Notes under the pieces: model-generated
Databases searched by the model: none
Seen by the model: the letters and a program-made list of their open reading frames with translations, nothing else
Told to the model about the DNA's origin: nothing
Assembly: GCF_036206005.1 (NCBI RefSeq)
Contig: NZ_CP108143.1
Location: forward strand, 7,035,501 to 7,099,500
DNA from: Streptomyces sp. NBC_00178
GTDB lineage: Bacteria > Actinomycetota > Actinomycetes > Streptomycetales > Streptomycetaceae
Direction: 5' to 3'
DNA: 64,000 bases
In this document: positions 1-9,196 of the stretch, piece after piece
How the letters are laid out: every line of letters starts with the position of its first letter
How positions within the stretch are numbered: the stretch's first letter is position 1
Position numbers and translations under genes: made by a program

Positions 1-1230
1 GAGCGGGACGAGGCCGACGTGACCGGGCGGGCGCGGGCAGGTGTTCCGCACGACCGGCAGGCCCACGTGGTGATGCCGGGCGGGCTCGCACTGATGGAAC
101 GCTGGCTGCCCGGCATCACGGAGGAGATGCGCGAGAACGGCGGAGTCCTCGTCACCCCGGACGGGATGGACCTCTTCGTCGACGGAGTCGAGCAGGTGCG
201 CACCGGCGAAGGGCGCATGCTTCTCTCCAGCCGCCCCTTCCTGGAATCGGCTTTGCGCCGCCGCGTACTCGGCCTGCCCAACGTCTCGGCCGTCACGGCA
301 CAGGTGACGGGTCTCGTGTACCGGGGCGACGCGGTGAGCGCCGTCCGGTACGTGGAGGCCGACAGCGAGGACATCCTGCCCGTCGACTTCACCGTGGACG
401 CGATGGGCCGTTCCAGCAGTCTCTCGGACTGGCTGGACGAAGCGGGCTACAGTCGGCCGTACCAGCAGCGCACGGAGACCGGCATCCACTACGCGACCGC
501 CGTGTTCGGCGGAACCGCAACGGACACGGACCGGCGACTCACGTCACTCCAGTACCCCCGGTTCGCGGGTCCGGGAGGACTGGCCGCAGGCATGGTCGTG
601 CCGATCGAGGACGACCTGCGGATGGTCGGCCTGCTCGTCTACGGAGGCAACAGGCCTCCCGGGTCGATCGAGGAATTCCGTGCGCTCTGTGACAGGCTTC
701 CGGCGCCCTTCGGCAGGGCCGCCGCCGGTGTCGTCGTCCGCGACGTACTGAGATTTCGTCAGGCCACCAGCATACGAAGGGACTTCGGCGGCCTCACGCG
801 CTTCCCGGCCCGCGTCGTCAGCGTCGGGGACGCGGCGGTGTCCCTCAACGCGAGGTACGCGCAGGGCGTCTCCTCGGCCGCTCTGCACGCGGCCTGCCTG
901 GCCGACTACCTCGCTCACGACCCCGACCCCGCCCTTCCGGCGGAGCGCTTCTTCGCTTCGCAGAAGGTCGCGACGGACGCGGTATGGGACCCTTCCACGA
1001 GCGCCGACGCCGTACGCACGGACATCCTCCGGGGAGTCGCCGCGGACGAAGAAAGCGAGCAGCAACGGTCCGCGATGGAGCAGCTCGCGCAGGCCGCTCT
1101 GACCGACCGTACGACAGCCGACGCGTGCCAGGCGGTCCGGTTCGTGTTGGCCCACCCCGACACCCTGGCCGACCCGGCGCTGATCGAGCGGGCCGTGGCC
1201 GTGAACCAGCGGGCGAGCACGCCTTCATGA
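1..1230 (+). CDS. FAD-dependent oxidoreductase/monooxygenase, 5' end cut by window edge
   Basis: The frame is open from the first base, so the true start lies outside the window. The visible part begins just after where the N-terminal GxGxxG nucleotide-binding fold should be. It carries the RxAHVVMPGG stretch typical of Streptomyces FAD-dependent hydroxylase-like oxidoreductases and, in the C-terminal half, SVGDAAVSLNARYAQGVSSA, the GD motif that contacts the FAD ribityl chain. About 400 residues are visible; only the dinucleotide fold seems to be missing. The substrate cannot be told. A DoxX-like gene and a hydrolase follow on the same strand, with gaps of 181 and 59 bp, so co-transcription is possible but unproven. 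Confidence 0.85.
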   Translation, partial: ERDEADVTGRARAGVPHDRQAHVVMPGGLALMERWLPGITEEMRENGGVLVTPDGMDLFVDGVEQVRTGEGRMLLSSRPFLESALRRRVLGLPNVSAVTAQVTGLVYRGDAVSAVRYVEADSEDILPVDFTVDAMGRSSSLSDWLDEAGYSRPYQQRTETGIHYATAVFGGTATDTDRRLTSLQYPRFAGPGGLAAGMVVPIEDDLRMVGLLVYGGNRPPGSIEEFRALCDRLPAPFGRAAAGVVVRDVLRFRQATSIRRDFGGLTRFPARVVSVGDAAVSLNARYAQGVSSAALHAACLADYLAHDPDPALPAERFFASQKVATDAVWDPSTSADAVRTDILRGVAADEESEQQRSAMEQLAQAALTDRTTADACQAVRFVLAHPDTLADPALIERAVAVNQRASTPS

Positions 1231-1411
1231 AGCGCGAACCGCACGGCCCGCCATGAGACCTGCGCCGGCACGGACGGCATGAGCCGACGCGCCGGCGAGG
1301 CAGAACCCACCCTGGCCCGACCCTCAACCGGGACAGGCCCGGTGGGCTTGCGCACAACCCCAGTAACGCATCATTCGCATCCGTCTCACGACACTCCGAG
1401 AAAGAACCATC

Positions 1412-1780
1412 ATGTATATAGCAGCCGTTATCCTCAGCATCCTGCTCGCCCTCGCCGTCCTCGCCGGTGGCGCCCCCAAGGTGCAGCTCAAGGGTGACGT
1501 GCCCGACGGCCTGATCCAGAAGGGCCTCGGCGCCGCCATGGTCCGGTTCATCGGCATGGCCGAGGTCGCTGCCGGCATCGGCCTCGTCGTGGGCATCTGG
1601 TGGCAGCCGCTGGGCATCGCGGCGGCTGCCGGCCTGGCAGTAGTGTTCGTCGGTGCGATCTGCTTCCACGCGAAGTGGGGCGACTACCGGGACAGTGCCA
1701 CCCGCAACGCGGCCATGGCGCCGTTCGTGTTCCTGGTCCTCGCCGCAGCCACCATCGTCACCTTGGCCGCATCGATCTGA
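1412..1780 (+). CDS. DoxX-like small integral membrane protein
   Basis: A 122-residue, almost wholly hydrophobic protein with four likely membrane spans (about residues 3-20, 44-66, 70-90 and 100-120). Length and pattern fit the DoxX-like family, whose members sit in the membrane and are often linked with redox or stress functions; the exact role of most is unknown. The start ATG follows a GAGAAAG ribosome site. It lies between an FAD oxidoreductase and an alpha/beta hydrolase in the same direction. Family assignment is good; function is not inferred. Confidence 0.8.
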   Translation: MYIAAVILSILLALAVLAGGAPKVQLKGDVPDGLIQKGLGAAMVRFIGMAEVAAGIGLVVGIWWQPLGIAAAAGLAVVFVGAICFHAKWGDYRDSATRNAAMAPFVFLVLAAATIVTLAASI

Positions 1781-1839
1781 CGGCACGCCCGTTGGACGCC
1801 GGTGCGGACCGGTGAGTCGTCGAGCGAGAAGGAAGACCT

Positions 1840-2655
1840 GTGAAGGAACAACAGATCAGCATCGCCGGGCAGCGGATCACCTACACCGCATCGGCGGGCA
1901 CGGGCCGGACGGTCGTCCTGGTGCACGGGAACTCCTCCTCCAGCCGTGTCTGGCGACACCTGCTCGACGGCCCCTTCGGAGAGCGGTACCGCTGTCTCGC
2001 ACCGGATCTGCCCGGTCACGGCGGTTCGGCGCACACCGGGAAGGCCGACGACTACTCGCTGCGGTCCTACGCTTCGACGCTCACCGGCTTCGTCCGTGAA
2101 CTGCGCGCCGAGGACGCGGTGGTGGTCGGCTGGAGCCTGGGCGGACACATCGCCCTCGAAGCAGCCTCCGCGTTGCCCGAGGCCGTGGGGTTCGTCCTCT
2201 TCGGAACCCCGCCCGTCGGCAGCCCTGCCGATGTCGGCAGGGCCTTCCTGCCGAACCCGGCCATGAACGTGGGATTCACCCCGGACGTGGACGCCGAGGC
2301 GGCCGCGGCCTACGCCAGGAGTTTCCTGGCTCCCGGATCGGCACTGCCGACCGACGAGCTCGTCGCGGACGTGCTCGCCACCGACGGGGCGGCTCGCGCC
2401 GGTCTCCTGGCGAGCCTCCAGGCCGGGGCCTTCGCCGACGAGAGGGCCGTCGTGGAACACCTGACGCGGCCCCTGGCGGTGTTGCACGGTGAGGGTGAAC
2501 AACTGGTCAGCTCGGAGTACCTGAACGACATCAGGATGCCGACGCTCTGGGGCGGTACCGTGCACATGCTGCCCGGCGTCGGACACGCCCCGCACCTGGA
2601 GGCGCCGGAGGACTTCGCGGACGTCCTCACCCGGTTCATCTCCGACCTGGACTGA
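1840..2655 (+). CDS. alpha/beta hydrolase
   Basis: A 271-residue soluble alpha/beta-hydrolase fold enzyme. Visible motifs are the oxyanion HGN loop (residues 29-31), the nucleophile elbow GWSLGG with Ser99, and the C-terminal GVGHAPHLE with the likely catalytic His249. The acid is probably an Asp or Glu between them. The GTG start is preceded by GAGAAGGAAG. The family covers esterases, haloalkane dehalogenase-like and C-C bond hydrolases, so the substrate cannot be named. A long hairpin at 2786-2822 probably ends the transcript. Confidence 0.88.
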   Translation: MKEQQISIAGQRITYTASAGTGRTVVLVHGNSSSSRVWRHLLDGPFGERYRCLAPDLPGHGGSAHTGKADDYSLRSYASTLTGFVRELRAEDAVVVGWSLGGHIALEAASALPEAVGFVLFGTPPVGSPADVGRAFLPNPAMNVGFTPDVDAEAAAAYARSFLAPGSALPTDELVADVLATDGAARAGLLASLQAGAFADERAVVEHLTRPLAVLHGEGEQLVSSEYLNDIRMPTLWGGTVHMLPGVGHAPHLEAPEDFADVLTRFISDLD

Positions 2656-2785
2656 CCCACGGCATGCGCGACGGCAGGGCGTCGGTGATCCGGCCGGACC
2701 ACTCGGCCGGGGCACCGAGCACCCGAGCCCGGCCCGGGCTCCGCCGGACCGCCTGCCGCGAGGTGTGCCGGAGGCGGGACCACGC

Positions 2786-2822
2786 ACCGAAGGCCGACGA
2801 GTATCAGCTCGTCGGCTTCGGT
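2786..2822. terminator. bidirectional hairpin terminator
   Basis: The arms GCCGACGAG and CTCGTCGGC pair around a six-base loop. Pairing extends through ACCGAAG/CTTCGGT with one bulged G. It lies between the convergent hydrolase and deacetylase-like genes and is followed by GTGTTT on the plus strand. Confidence 0.75.
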
Positions 2823-2846
2823 GTTTCCACGGGTGCACCCCGTGCG

Positions 2847-4172
2847 TCAGGCTGCTGCTCCGGAGTCGTGCGGTTCAGGAGCTCCGGACCCCTCCGGCGT
2901 CCCGGCCGCGCCGGAGCGGCCTCCCAGGAAGCCGGCCCACCCTTCCGCAGGCTGCTCGCCGACATCCAGCCCACGCAGTGCGGCCAGCGCATCGGGCCGC
3001 TGTACGTCGAGCCAGTCGGTGAACTGGCGGAAGGAGACGAGACGTACGTCGCCGCCGTTGTCCCTCTCCCGGGCGATGTGCTCGAGAGCCTTCTCCACGG
3101 CGTCCATGTAGATGCCGCCGTTCCACTGCTCGAAATGGTTGCCGATGAAGAACGGAGCCCGGTTCGACTCGTACGCCCGCTGGAAGCCGGAGATGTAGGC
3201 CTGGGTGGCCTGATCCCGCCAGCCCGGGTAGTTGTAGGCCGGAGCCTGCGTCGAGTTGACCGACTGGTTGGCCAGCATGTTGTAGTCCATCGACAGGACC
3301 TCGAAGGAGTGTCCGGGGAAGGGAATCTGCTGCAACGGGAAGTCCCACACACCCTCCCTCTTCACGGGCCAGACCTGACGGCCCCCGGGTGAGGAGGCGT
3401 CGTAGCGCCAGCCGAGCGCGCGTGCCGTGGGAAGCAGGCTGTCCTGACCGAGCAGGCACGGGGTCCGGGCGCCCACCAGTTCCTTGTCGTAGTCGAAGGG
3501 CAGGGGCGGTTCGTCGGTCCAGCCGGTATTGGTCCGCCACTCCTTCACGAACGACTTGGCCTGGTCTATCTCCGAACGCCACTGCTGGGGCGTCCAGTTG
3601 CCGACACTGCCATGTCCGCCACAGAAGTGGCCGTTGAAGTGCGTGCCGATCTCATGGCCCTCCAGCCAGGCCCGGCGCACGTTCGACAGGGTGGCCCGGA
3701 CGTGCTCGTCGGTGAGATAGCCGATGTCCGAGGCACCGAGCGGGTTGTTCGGAGGGTCGTACAGCCGCTTCTTCGACTCGGGGAGCAGATACAGGCCCGA
3801 GAGGAAGAACGTCATGTACGCGCCGTGCTGCTGGGCAAGGTCGAGGAAGCGGGGGAAGAGACCGGTGCCCACCTCGCCCGCACCGTCCCAGGAGAAGACC
3901 ACGAACTGGGGAGGGGTCTGTCCGGGCTCCAGCGGCACGGGTGCGGCCGGCTGATGCGGCTGCTTTCCGGTGAAGGAGGTCGAACCGTCGCCGATGAGCC
4001 GGGCGGTGGGTTCGGCGGGTCCTGGGGTGCCGGGGGCCGCGGGAGTGTCACTCGGGCCCGCGGCCGCGTGCGCACTCTTTGGGGATGTCACGGAGCGGCA
4101 CGCCGCGAGTCCTACGGCGGCCGCTGCTCCCGCGCTCAGGCCGAGTATCCCCCTGCGAGTGAAAGTGCGCAT
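2847..4172 (-). CDS. Tat-type exported lipoprotein with polysaccharide-deacetylase-like domain
   Basis: 441 residues. The N-terminus has twin arginines (TRRGILGLS), a hydrophobic core and a lipobox ending LAAC, with Cys25 as the expected lipidated residue, so export by Tat and anchoring outside the membrane are likely. A Pro/Ala/Gly-rich linker follows to about residue 80. The catalytic-type region has FSWDGAGE, which resembles the metal-binding motif 1 of polysaccharide deacetylases, and GHEIGTHFNGHFCGGHGS, which resembles the HxxxH motif 2. It may act on a surface polysaccharide, but the motifs are not canonical and it could be a non-enzymatic relative. The C-terminal ~40 residues are low complexity. 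A CTTGA/TCAAG palindrome sits about 40 bp upstream of the start. Confidence 0.82.
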   Translation of the reverse strand: MRTFTRRGILGLSAGAAAAVGLAACRSVTSPKSAHAAAGPSDTPAAPGTPGPAEPTARLIGDGSTSFTGKQPHQPAAPVPLEPGQTPPQFVVFSWDGAGEVGTGLFPRFLDLAQQHGAYMTFFLSGLYLLPESKKRLYDPPNNPLGASDIGYLTDEHVRATLSNVRRAWLEGHEIGTHFNGHFCGGHGSVGNWTPQQWRSEIDQAKSFVKEWRTNTGWTDEPPLPFDYDKELVGARTPCLLGQDSLLPTARALGWRYDASSPGGRQVWPVKREGVWDFPLQQIPFPGHSFEVLSMDYNMLANQSVNSTQAPAYNYPGWRDQATQAYISGFQRAYESNRAPFFIGNHFEQWNGGIYMDAVEKALEHIARERDNGGDVRLVSFRQFTDWLDVQRPDALAALRGLDVGEQPAEGWAGFLGGRSGAAGTPEGSGAPEPHDSGAAA

Positions 4173-4211
4173 GAACGCCCCATTCGTCTGTTCTCCTGCA
4201 TGTACATCTTG

Positions 4212-4225
4212 CTTGACATATCAAG
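4212..4225. promoter_or_regulatory. CTTGACATATCAAG inverted repeat, candidate operator
   Basis: Five-base arms CTTGA/TCAAG around four bases, in the AT-richest part of the intergenic region upstream of the minus-strand lipoprotein. TTGACA within it could also act as a -35 on the plus strand. It resembles the motifs at 7961 and 15679. No regulator gene is adjacent, so this is inference. Confidence 0.35.
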
Positions 4226-4313
4226 GTACGACAGTGTCGGCATATTCGTGTATCCAGCATGAGTAATGTCACGGGCGCCTCTGCCGAACCTGCGCCGGGG
4301 GCCGGCGGGCGGC

Positions 4314-4352
4314 AAGGCCCGGGACGCCACCAGGTGTGGCGTCCGGGCCTTT
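4314..4352. terminator. hairpin terminator after the BVMO gene
   Basis: The arms AAGGCCCGGGACGCCAC and GTGGCGTCCGGGCCTT pair with one unpaired base around a short loop. It lies about 250 bp past the stop of the minus-strand monooxygenase operon. Confidence 0.7.
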
Positions 4353-4603
4353 CGACTCCACTGCGTCCTCGTGTCACGACGGTGCGTCTTCCGCTGCTCC
4401 CGGCTCCCCGCGGACCGGCTGTGCACGCGGCTCGGCGGCAGTGGCGTGCCGGCCGCGTGGAGCGCCCGGCGGTTCACACACGGAAGGCGCCCGAACGCCA
4501 CCGCACATGAAGGACGGCGGGAGTCCCCACCGCTCGGTGCGGTGCAGGGCCCCGCCGTACCGGACGGCCGGGACGTGGACGCGCCGCTGACCGCCGGCAG
4601 GTG

Positions 4604-6148
4604 TCACCCGCGCCCGGCAGCCCGCGCACCCCGCGCACCCCTGTTCCGCACCCGCTCCATGTGGTAGTCCGTCATCCTGACCTGCCGGGTGCGGCGGCGG
4701 AACGACAGCGCGGTGCCGGGCCACAGGACCGTGTTCCGGCCCGACCGCGGGTCCTGGTACCAGCTGCGGCAACCTCCGGACTGCCATACGGTGCCGGCCA
4801 TACGCTCGCCCATCCAGCCGTTGAACGCCTCCTGGACTTCCGGACGCACCTCGAGCGAGTCCGTACGGCTGCGGCGCATCCGGCGCATGAGGGTGACGAC
4901 GTGACGGGCCTGCGCCTCGATCATGAAGATCTGCGAGTTGTGCCCGAGCCCGGTGTTCGGCCCGACCATCAGGAACATGTTGGGGAACCCGGCGACGGTG
5001 GTGCCGAGATAGGCCTGATTGCCTTCCCCCCACGCTTCGGCGAGCGTCACGCCGTCCCGGCCCGTGATGTCGATCCGGACGGTGTTCCGGGAGTCGAATC
5101 CGGTTCCGAAGACCAGGACGTCGGCCGGCACCTCGACTCCGTCGTCACCGACCACGGCACCGGGCCGCACCTCACCGACCCCACCGCGCCGCACCTGGAC
5201 GTGGGGCTGGACCAGAGCGGGATACCAGTCGCTGGAGACCAGGAGCCGCTTGCAGCCGAGGGCGTAGTCCGGTGTGACCGTGGTCCGCATGCCGGGGTCC
5301 GGAACCTGCCTCTCGATCAGCCTGCGCGCCAGGGCCTCCGTCTTCGCCATGCCCCGCGGGTCACCGAGGAATCCGGCGGCACGCTCCTCGTGGATCCGGA
5401 ACAGCCGCTCGCGCACCCACCAGCGGTAGGGAGGGAACCACCGGGCGAGCAGACGGTGGCGTCCGTCGAAGGGGCGGTCCGCCTTGGGGACCACCCACGG
5501 CGCGGTGCGCTGGAAGACGGTGAGTTCCGCGACCGTGTCCACGATCGCCGGCACGAACTGGATCGCGCTGGCGCCCGCGCCGATGACCGCCACCCGCTTG
5601 CCGCTGAGGTCGACGTCGTGCCGCCAGGCCGCGGAGTGGAAGACCGGCCCGCCGAAGGAATCGACCCCGGGCAGATCCGGGTACGCGGGATGATGCAGCG
5701 GGCCCACCGCGGAGACGAGGAAGCGCGCCCGGTAGGTCTCGCCGACCGAGGTCGTCACCTCCCACCGTGCCTCCGCCCCGATCCACCGGGCGCTGTCGAC
5801 CCGCCGGCCGAACCGGGCGCGGCCGACGAGCCGTCGCCGGTGCGCGACATCACGCAGATAGCCCAGGATCTCCGGCTGCCTGGCGAAGAGCCTGCTCCAG
5901 TCGGCCTTCTGATCGAAGGAGTACGAGTACAGAGGGGAGGGGATGTCACATCCGCACCCCGGATACGTGTTGTCCCGCCAGGCGCCGCCGAGGTCGTCGG
6001 CGGCCTCGAGAATCACGAACGACGAGAAACCCGCCCTGTCGAGCATGGCCGCGACGCCCAGCCCGCTGAACCCGGCGCCCACGATCACGACGTCGACGGC
6101 GGTGGGCGACGGGAGTTCTCCGGTGACCGGTTCAGCGGGGGAGTGCAT
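4604..6148 (-). CDS. flavin-containing (Baeyer-Villiger type) monooxygenase
   Basis: About 514 residues. VDVVIVGAGFSGLG near the N-terminus is the FAD Rossmann motif, and VAVIGAGASAIQ is the NADPH-binding motif. Between them FGGPVFHSAAW matches the type I Baeyer-Villiger fingerprint FxGxxxHxxxW. Such enzymes insert oxygen into ketones to give esters or lactones. I chose the ATG at 6148 because GAGGAG lies four bases upstream; an ATG nine codons earlier is possible. The start overlaps the end of the upstream acyl-CoA ligase by 17 bp, so the two are translationally coupled and probably act in one pathway, for example breakdown of a ketone-bearing acid. Substrate unknown. Confidence 0.9.
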   Translation of the reverse strand: MHSPAEPVTGELPSPTAVDVVIVGAGFSGLGVAAMLDRAGFSSFVILEAADDLGGAWRDNTYPGCGCDIPSPLYSYSFDQKADWSRLFARQPEILGYLRDVAHRRRLVGRARFGRRVDSARWIGAEARWEVTTSVGETYRARFLVSAVGPLHHPAYPDLPGVDSFGGPVFHSAAWRHDVDLSGKRVAVIGAGASAIQFVPAIVDTVAELTVFQRTAPWVVPKADRPFDGRHRLLARWFPPYRWWVRERLFRIHEERAAGFLGDPRGMAKTEALARRLIERQVPDPGMRTTVTPDYALGCKRLLVSSDWYPALVQPHVQVRRGGVGEVRPGAVVGDDGVEVPADVLVFGTGFDSRNTVRIDITGRDGVTLAEAWGEGNQAYLGTTVAGFPNMFLMVGPNTGLGHNSQIFMIEAQARHVVTLMRRMRRSRTDSLEVRPEVQEAFNGWMGERMAGTVWQSGGCRSWYQDPRSGRNTVLWPGTALSFRRRTRQVRMTDYHMERVRNRGARGARAAGRG

Positions 6149-7712
6149 CGGTCTCCTCGCCGGCGCCGCCCGCAAGCGGCAGGACGTCGTCCGGGGCGGT
6201 GAGCGCGATCTCCACGAGACTGCGCTTGAGGACCTTGCCGGACGCGTTGCGCGGCAGTTCCTCCACGAAGAGGTACTCGGAGGGCACCTTGTAGTCGGCC
6301 AGCGAGGCCGCGGCGTGCTCGCGCAGCGACTCGATGTCGAGGGAGCCGCCGGAGCGGGGCACGACCACCGCGCGCACCCGTTCGTCCAGAATCGGGTCGC
6401 TCACGCCGACCACGGCGACATCGGCGACGTCGGGATGCGTGTTCAGCGCGTTCTCGACCTCCAGGCAGTAGACGTTCTCCCCGCCACGGATGATCATGTC
6501 CTTGAGCCGGTCGAGCACACGCACGAAGCCCTCGCCGTCCACGCTGCCGACGTCTCCCGTGTGCAGCCACCCGTCCACGAAGGCCGCCGCGGTGGCGTCC
6601 GGGTTGTTCCAGTACCCTGCCGTCACCGCGGGGCCGCGCATGCACAACTCGCCGACCGTGTCCCGCAGATCCTCCGGCCGGCCACCGCCGACCGAGACGG
6701 CGACCTCGAGACCCGCCACGGGGCGGCCCACCGTTCCGGCATGCCCGGCGTACTCCTCGCCCTCGGTGTAGGTGGTGATCGAGGTGCCCTCGGTCAGCCC
6801 CCACACGTTGGCGAGGGTGAGACCGGGCAGGCGCCTGGCGACCTCGCCCGGGAAGTCTTCGGGGACCGGTGAGCCACCCATGACGAAGAGCCGCAGGCTC
6901 GACAGATCGGGGGCGGTGTGTTCGGCTTCGAGGAGGATCAGGCGGAGCATCGCGGCGACGCCGGCGAAGAACGTGATCCGCTCCCGGGCCATCAGCTCCA
7001 CCACGGTCTTCGCCTTGAACTCCGGCGTGAAGATGCAGCAGCCGCCGGCCGTGATGAATCCGACGAACTGGGACACCACGCCGACCGCGTGGAACATCGG
7101 AGCGGCGATGAGCGTCCGTTCGCCGGGCCTGGCACCGAGGCGCTCGCGCACGGTGCCCGCGTTGAAGAGCAGGTTCGCGTGCGTGTGCATCGCACCCTTC
7201 GGCCTGCCCGTGGTGCCCGAGGTGTACAGCAGGTGAGCCACGTCGGAGGCGTCCCGCTCGCAACCGGGCAGCGTACTCGGGTCGACGTCCGCGGTTCCCG
7301 GCTCCGGAGCGGCCACCACCGCCTCCACCGGGACGATGCGCTCGGCGAACTCTCCCGGGACGCGGGAGCCCAGCCTCCCTTCCGTGGCGTCCGTGACGAT
7401 CACCCCGGCAGCGCTGTCGCTGAAGACATGGGTGAGCTCGGGACCGGCGAGCCGGGTGTTCACCAGGACGGCGATGGCCCCGGCCAGCTGAACCCCGATG
7501 TAAGTGACGGCGTACTCCCAGCAGTTCGGGAGGAGGATCGCCACCCGGTCGCCCGGCCCGACTCCCAGGTGCCTCAACCGGACCGCGACGGCGGTGGCTC
7601 GTCGCAGCACCTCGTCGTGCCGCAGACGGACGGGCCCGTCCACCACTGCCTCACGCCCACCGTGCTCGGTACCGATCTCGATGAATCCGCGAGCAAGAGT
7701 CTTCGCGCGCAT
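6132..7712 (-). CDS. acyl-CoA synthetase (long-chain fatty-acid--CoA ligase type)
   Basis: 526 residues, normal for a FadD-type adenylate-forming ligase. The P-loop-like TSGTTGRPKG lies at about residues 164-173. LHTGDVGSVDGEGFVRVLDRLKD carries the ATP-ribose Asp and hinge, and ASGKVLKRSL holds the catalytic lysine of the C-terminal subdomain. It activates a carboxylic acid as its CoA thioester in the cytoplasm. The ATG at 7712 has GGGAG just upstream; longer in-frame extensions lack a ribosome site. It is the first gene of a two-gene minus-strand operon with the BVMO. A TTGC-N8-GCAA motif lies about 250 bp upstream. Confidence 0.92.
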   Translation of the reverse strand: MRAKTLARGFIEIGTEHGGREAVVDGPVRLRHDEVLRRATAVAVRLRHLGVGPGDRVAILLPNCWEYAVTYIGVQLAGAIAVLVNTRLAGPELTHVFSDSAAGVIVTDATEGRLGSRVPGEFAERIVPVEAVVAAPEPGTADVDPSTLPGCERDASDVAHLLYTSGTTGRPKGAMHTHANLLFNAGTVRERLGARPGERTLIAAPMFHAVGVVSQFVGFITAGGCCIFTPEFKAKTVVELMARERITFFAGVAAMLRLILLEAEHTAPDLSSLRLFVMGGSPVPEDFPGEVARRLPGLTLANVWGLTEGTSITTYTEGEEYAGHAGTVGRPVAGLEVAVSVGGGRPEDLRDTVGELCMRGPAVTAGYWNNPDATAAAFVDGWLHTGDVGSVDGEGFVRVLDRLKDMIIRGGENVYCLEVENALNTHPDVADVAVVGVSDPILDERVRAVVVPRSGGSLDIESLREHAAASLADYKVPSEYLFVEELPRNASGKVLKRSLVEIALTAPDDVLPLAGGAGEETDALPR

Positions 7713-7960
7713 CACAGCTCCCTGGCGTGTGTCGGAAGGAGGAAGGAGAGGGGCTGTTGCCGGATCAGGACACCATCGGCCTCGTACATCCCGGGAAACG
7801 GCCCCTACGTGTTCGCACACACTCGGCGCAACAACCGGAAGCGGCACACGTATCTCCGTGATCGTACAACGACCCGTCAGCCATGCGGTCGCGCGGCGGT
7901 GATCGCTGCGGGGGCGAACACCACGGACTCCGGTCGATGGCGGAGGGCGGCGCGAACAAG

Positions 7961-7991
7961 TTGCTTGACCAGGCAATTGATGCGTTAGGCT
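7961..7991 (+). promoter_or_regulatory. MarR-type operator / promoter-like motif
   Basis: TTGCTTGACCAGGCAA has TTGC/GCAA arms around TTGACCAG, followed by TAGGCT at 7986-7991. The layout (TTGACC, 15 bp, TAGGCT) resembles an actinobacterial promoter overlapped by a MarR-family operator. No MarR gene is adjacent. It could serve the leftward ligase-BVMO operon or a rightward transcript ending at the hairpin 8477-8512. Confidence 0.4.
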
Positions 7992-8476
7992 GGCGCCCGA
8001 AGCGGACGTGGCGCGGACCCCGGACCGTCTGCTCTCCGGCGGGCGCGATGTCGGGCGGGTCATGGTGCTTGCGTGCGACTCGGGGCCGCAATGGCAGTGG
8101 CCCGGGCCCGTCGACCGGTTCGGGAATCGCGTGACGGAATGAGGGCAAGGCGCTCGCGTGCTTTGCGAACCCCTTTCTGTGTATCGGGTGGCAGCGGATT
8201 CCAGAAGTTCGGTTTGGGCTGCAATGAATCTGCCGCTCGGTGGTCCCGGCTTATGCGGACTTTCGCCTTCGGTGAATCGAGGGTGCCCGGGTTGCTGTAC
8301 GCGAAGCAGCGGAATGCGCGTGATCATGGGGAATCTTGTGTGCGACCTGCCGGTCCGGCTTTACGGCCGGTCCGTCACTCCGAGTGCTTTTCTCGCGTCG
8401 CGTCGAATCGGTCTGCCGCCACAGGCGGCACCGTCTGTGACGGCGGGCTGTGCGACCGCGGCGCGGTGACGCGGGC

Positions 8477-8512
8477 GGCGCCCGGGACCAGCTTTTGGTG
8501 GTCCCGGGCGCC
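8477..8512. terminator. strong hairpin in gene-free DNA
   Basis: GGCGCCCGGGACCA pairs perfectly with TGGTCCCGGGCGCC around an eight-base loop GCTTTTGG. No gene ends nearby. It would be a natural end for a noncoding or degenerate transcript starting near 7998. Confidence 0.65.
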
Positions 8513-8551
8513 TGGCGTGGGCGGGTTCCGTCCCCACGAACTCCCGCCCAG

Positions 8552-8580
8552 TCCCCTGATGCCATGACTTCATCAGGGGA
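8552..8580. repeat. perfect 10-bp inverted repeat
   Basis: TCCCCTGATG and CATCAGGGGA flank a nine-base loop, 40 bp beyond the larger hairpin. It may be a second terminator or part of a folded RNA. Confidence 0.55.
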
Positions 8581-9196
8581 GTCTCTGTGGTTGTGCCGCC
8601 TTGGGGCGCCGGCGATGCGGAGCCGAGTGGCGCGGTCGGCGCGAGGAAAGCAGGCGTCCCCTGTTCCGTCTCTCCGCGTGACCATGCGCGGAACGGGCGT
8701 GAAGTCCGTTCTCGGGCTTTCGGCGTCGCCGCGTTGGGTGGGGCGGCGACCCGAAGCCGGCCTCGCGGTGGGAGGCCTGTGTGAGTCGTGGATTCGGCAG
8801 CTCTTTGAAGCGGTCGACGGCGCGAACTCGTCAGGCGTCGACTGTTCGGCCGACACCTGAATAAGTGCACTGTAACAGGATCCCGTGGGGCTGGATATTG
8901 TCGGCCGTTATCGGTGATCGCACCGACTGGAGTGCCGATGGTTCACGGTCGGCGCAATGTGTGACCGGTATCACCAGGCCGCGAGCGGAGGTGTCGGTCG
9001 AAATACCGGAGGTGAGCAGCGTCATATCGACGGTATCCGCTTTTTGTTTTCAGGGGTTCGCGCCGACAGTAGGGTGACTTGTGGATGACGCTGCGCTGGT
9101 CGTCCGGTTTCGATCCGAAGCCACGCGGGACCGTGCATGAGCGGCGCCGGCGAGGCGCATCCTTGCGGGCAACTCGGGAGCTGAGGTGGCGGTGTC

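Larger units (their letters stand above)
4173..4603. other. 431-bp intergenic stretch
   Basis: No convincing gene. It holds an AT-richer promoter-like zone near the deacetylase-like gene with the palindrome at 4212-4225, and the hairpin at 4314-4352. Short open frames here lack a ribosome site and show no recognisable product. Confidence 0.6.
7713..9196. other. 1.5-kb stretch without a convincing gene
   Basis: Open frames here show third-codon composition unlike the neighbours and no known motifs. Base composition is less GC-rich, especially 7960-8420. It contains a promoter/operator-like motif at 7961-7991, a perfect 14-bp stem hairpin at 8477-8512 and a second perfect hairpin at 8552-8580. 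It may encode a structured RNA or be the remains of lost genes. Confidence 0.55.

Noticed and set aside
4601..6202. A 533-codon plus-strand frame opposite the BVMO
   Set aside because: Antisense to a gene with clear FAD, NADPH and BVMO motifs; its own sequence is low complexity and Pro/Gly/Arg-rich.
7713..8327. N-terminal extension of the acyl-CoA ligase
   Set aside because: The family length and a GGGAG site support the ATG at 7712; the extension has no family similarity and crosses the operator-like motif.
8158..8469. A 103-codon frame ending just before the hairpin at 8477
   Set aside because: Placement is tempting, but codon choice is far from the neighbours', there is no ribosome site and no known motif.
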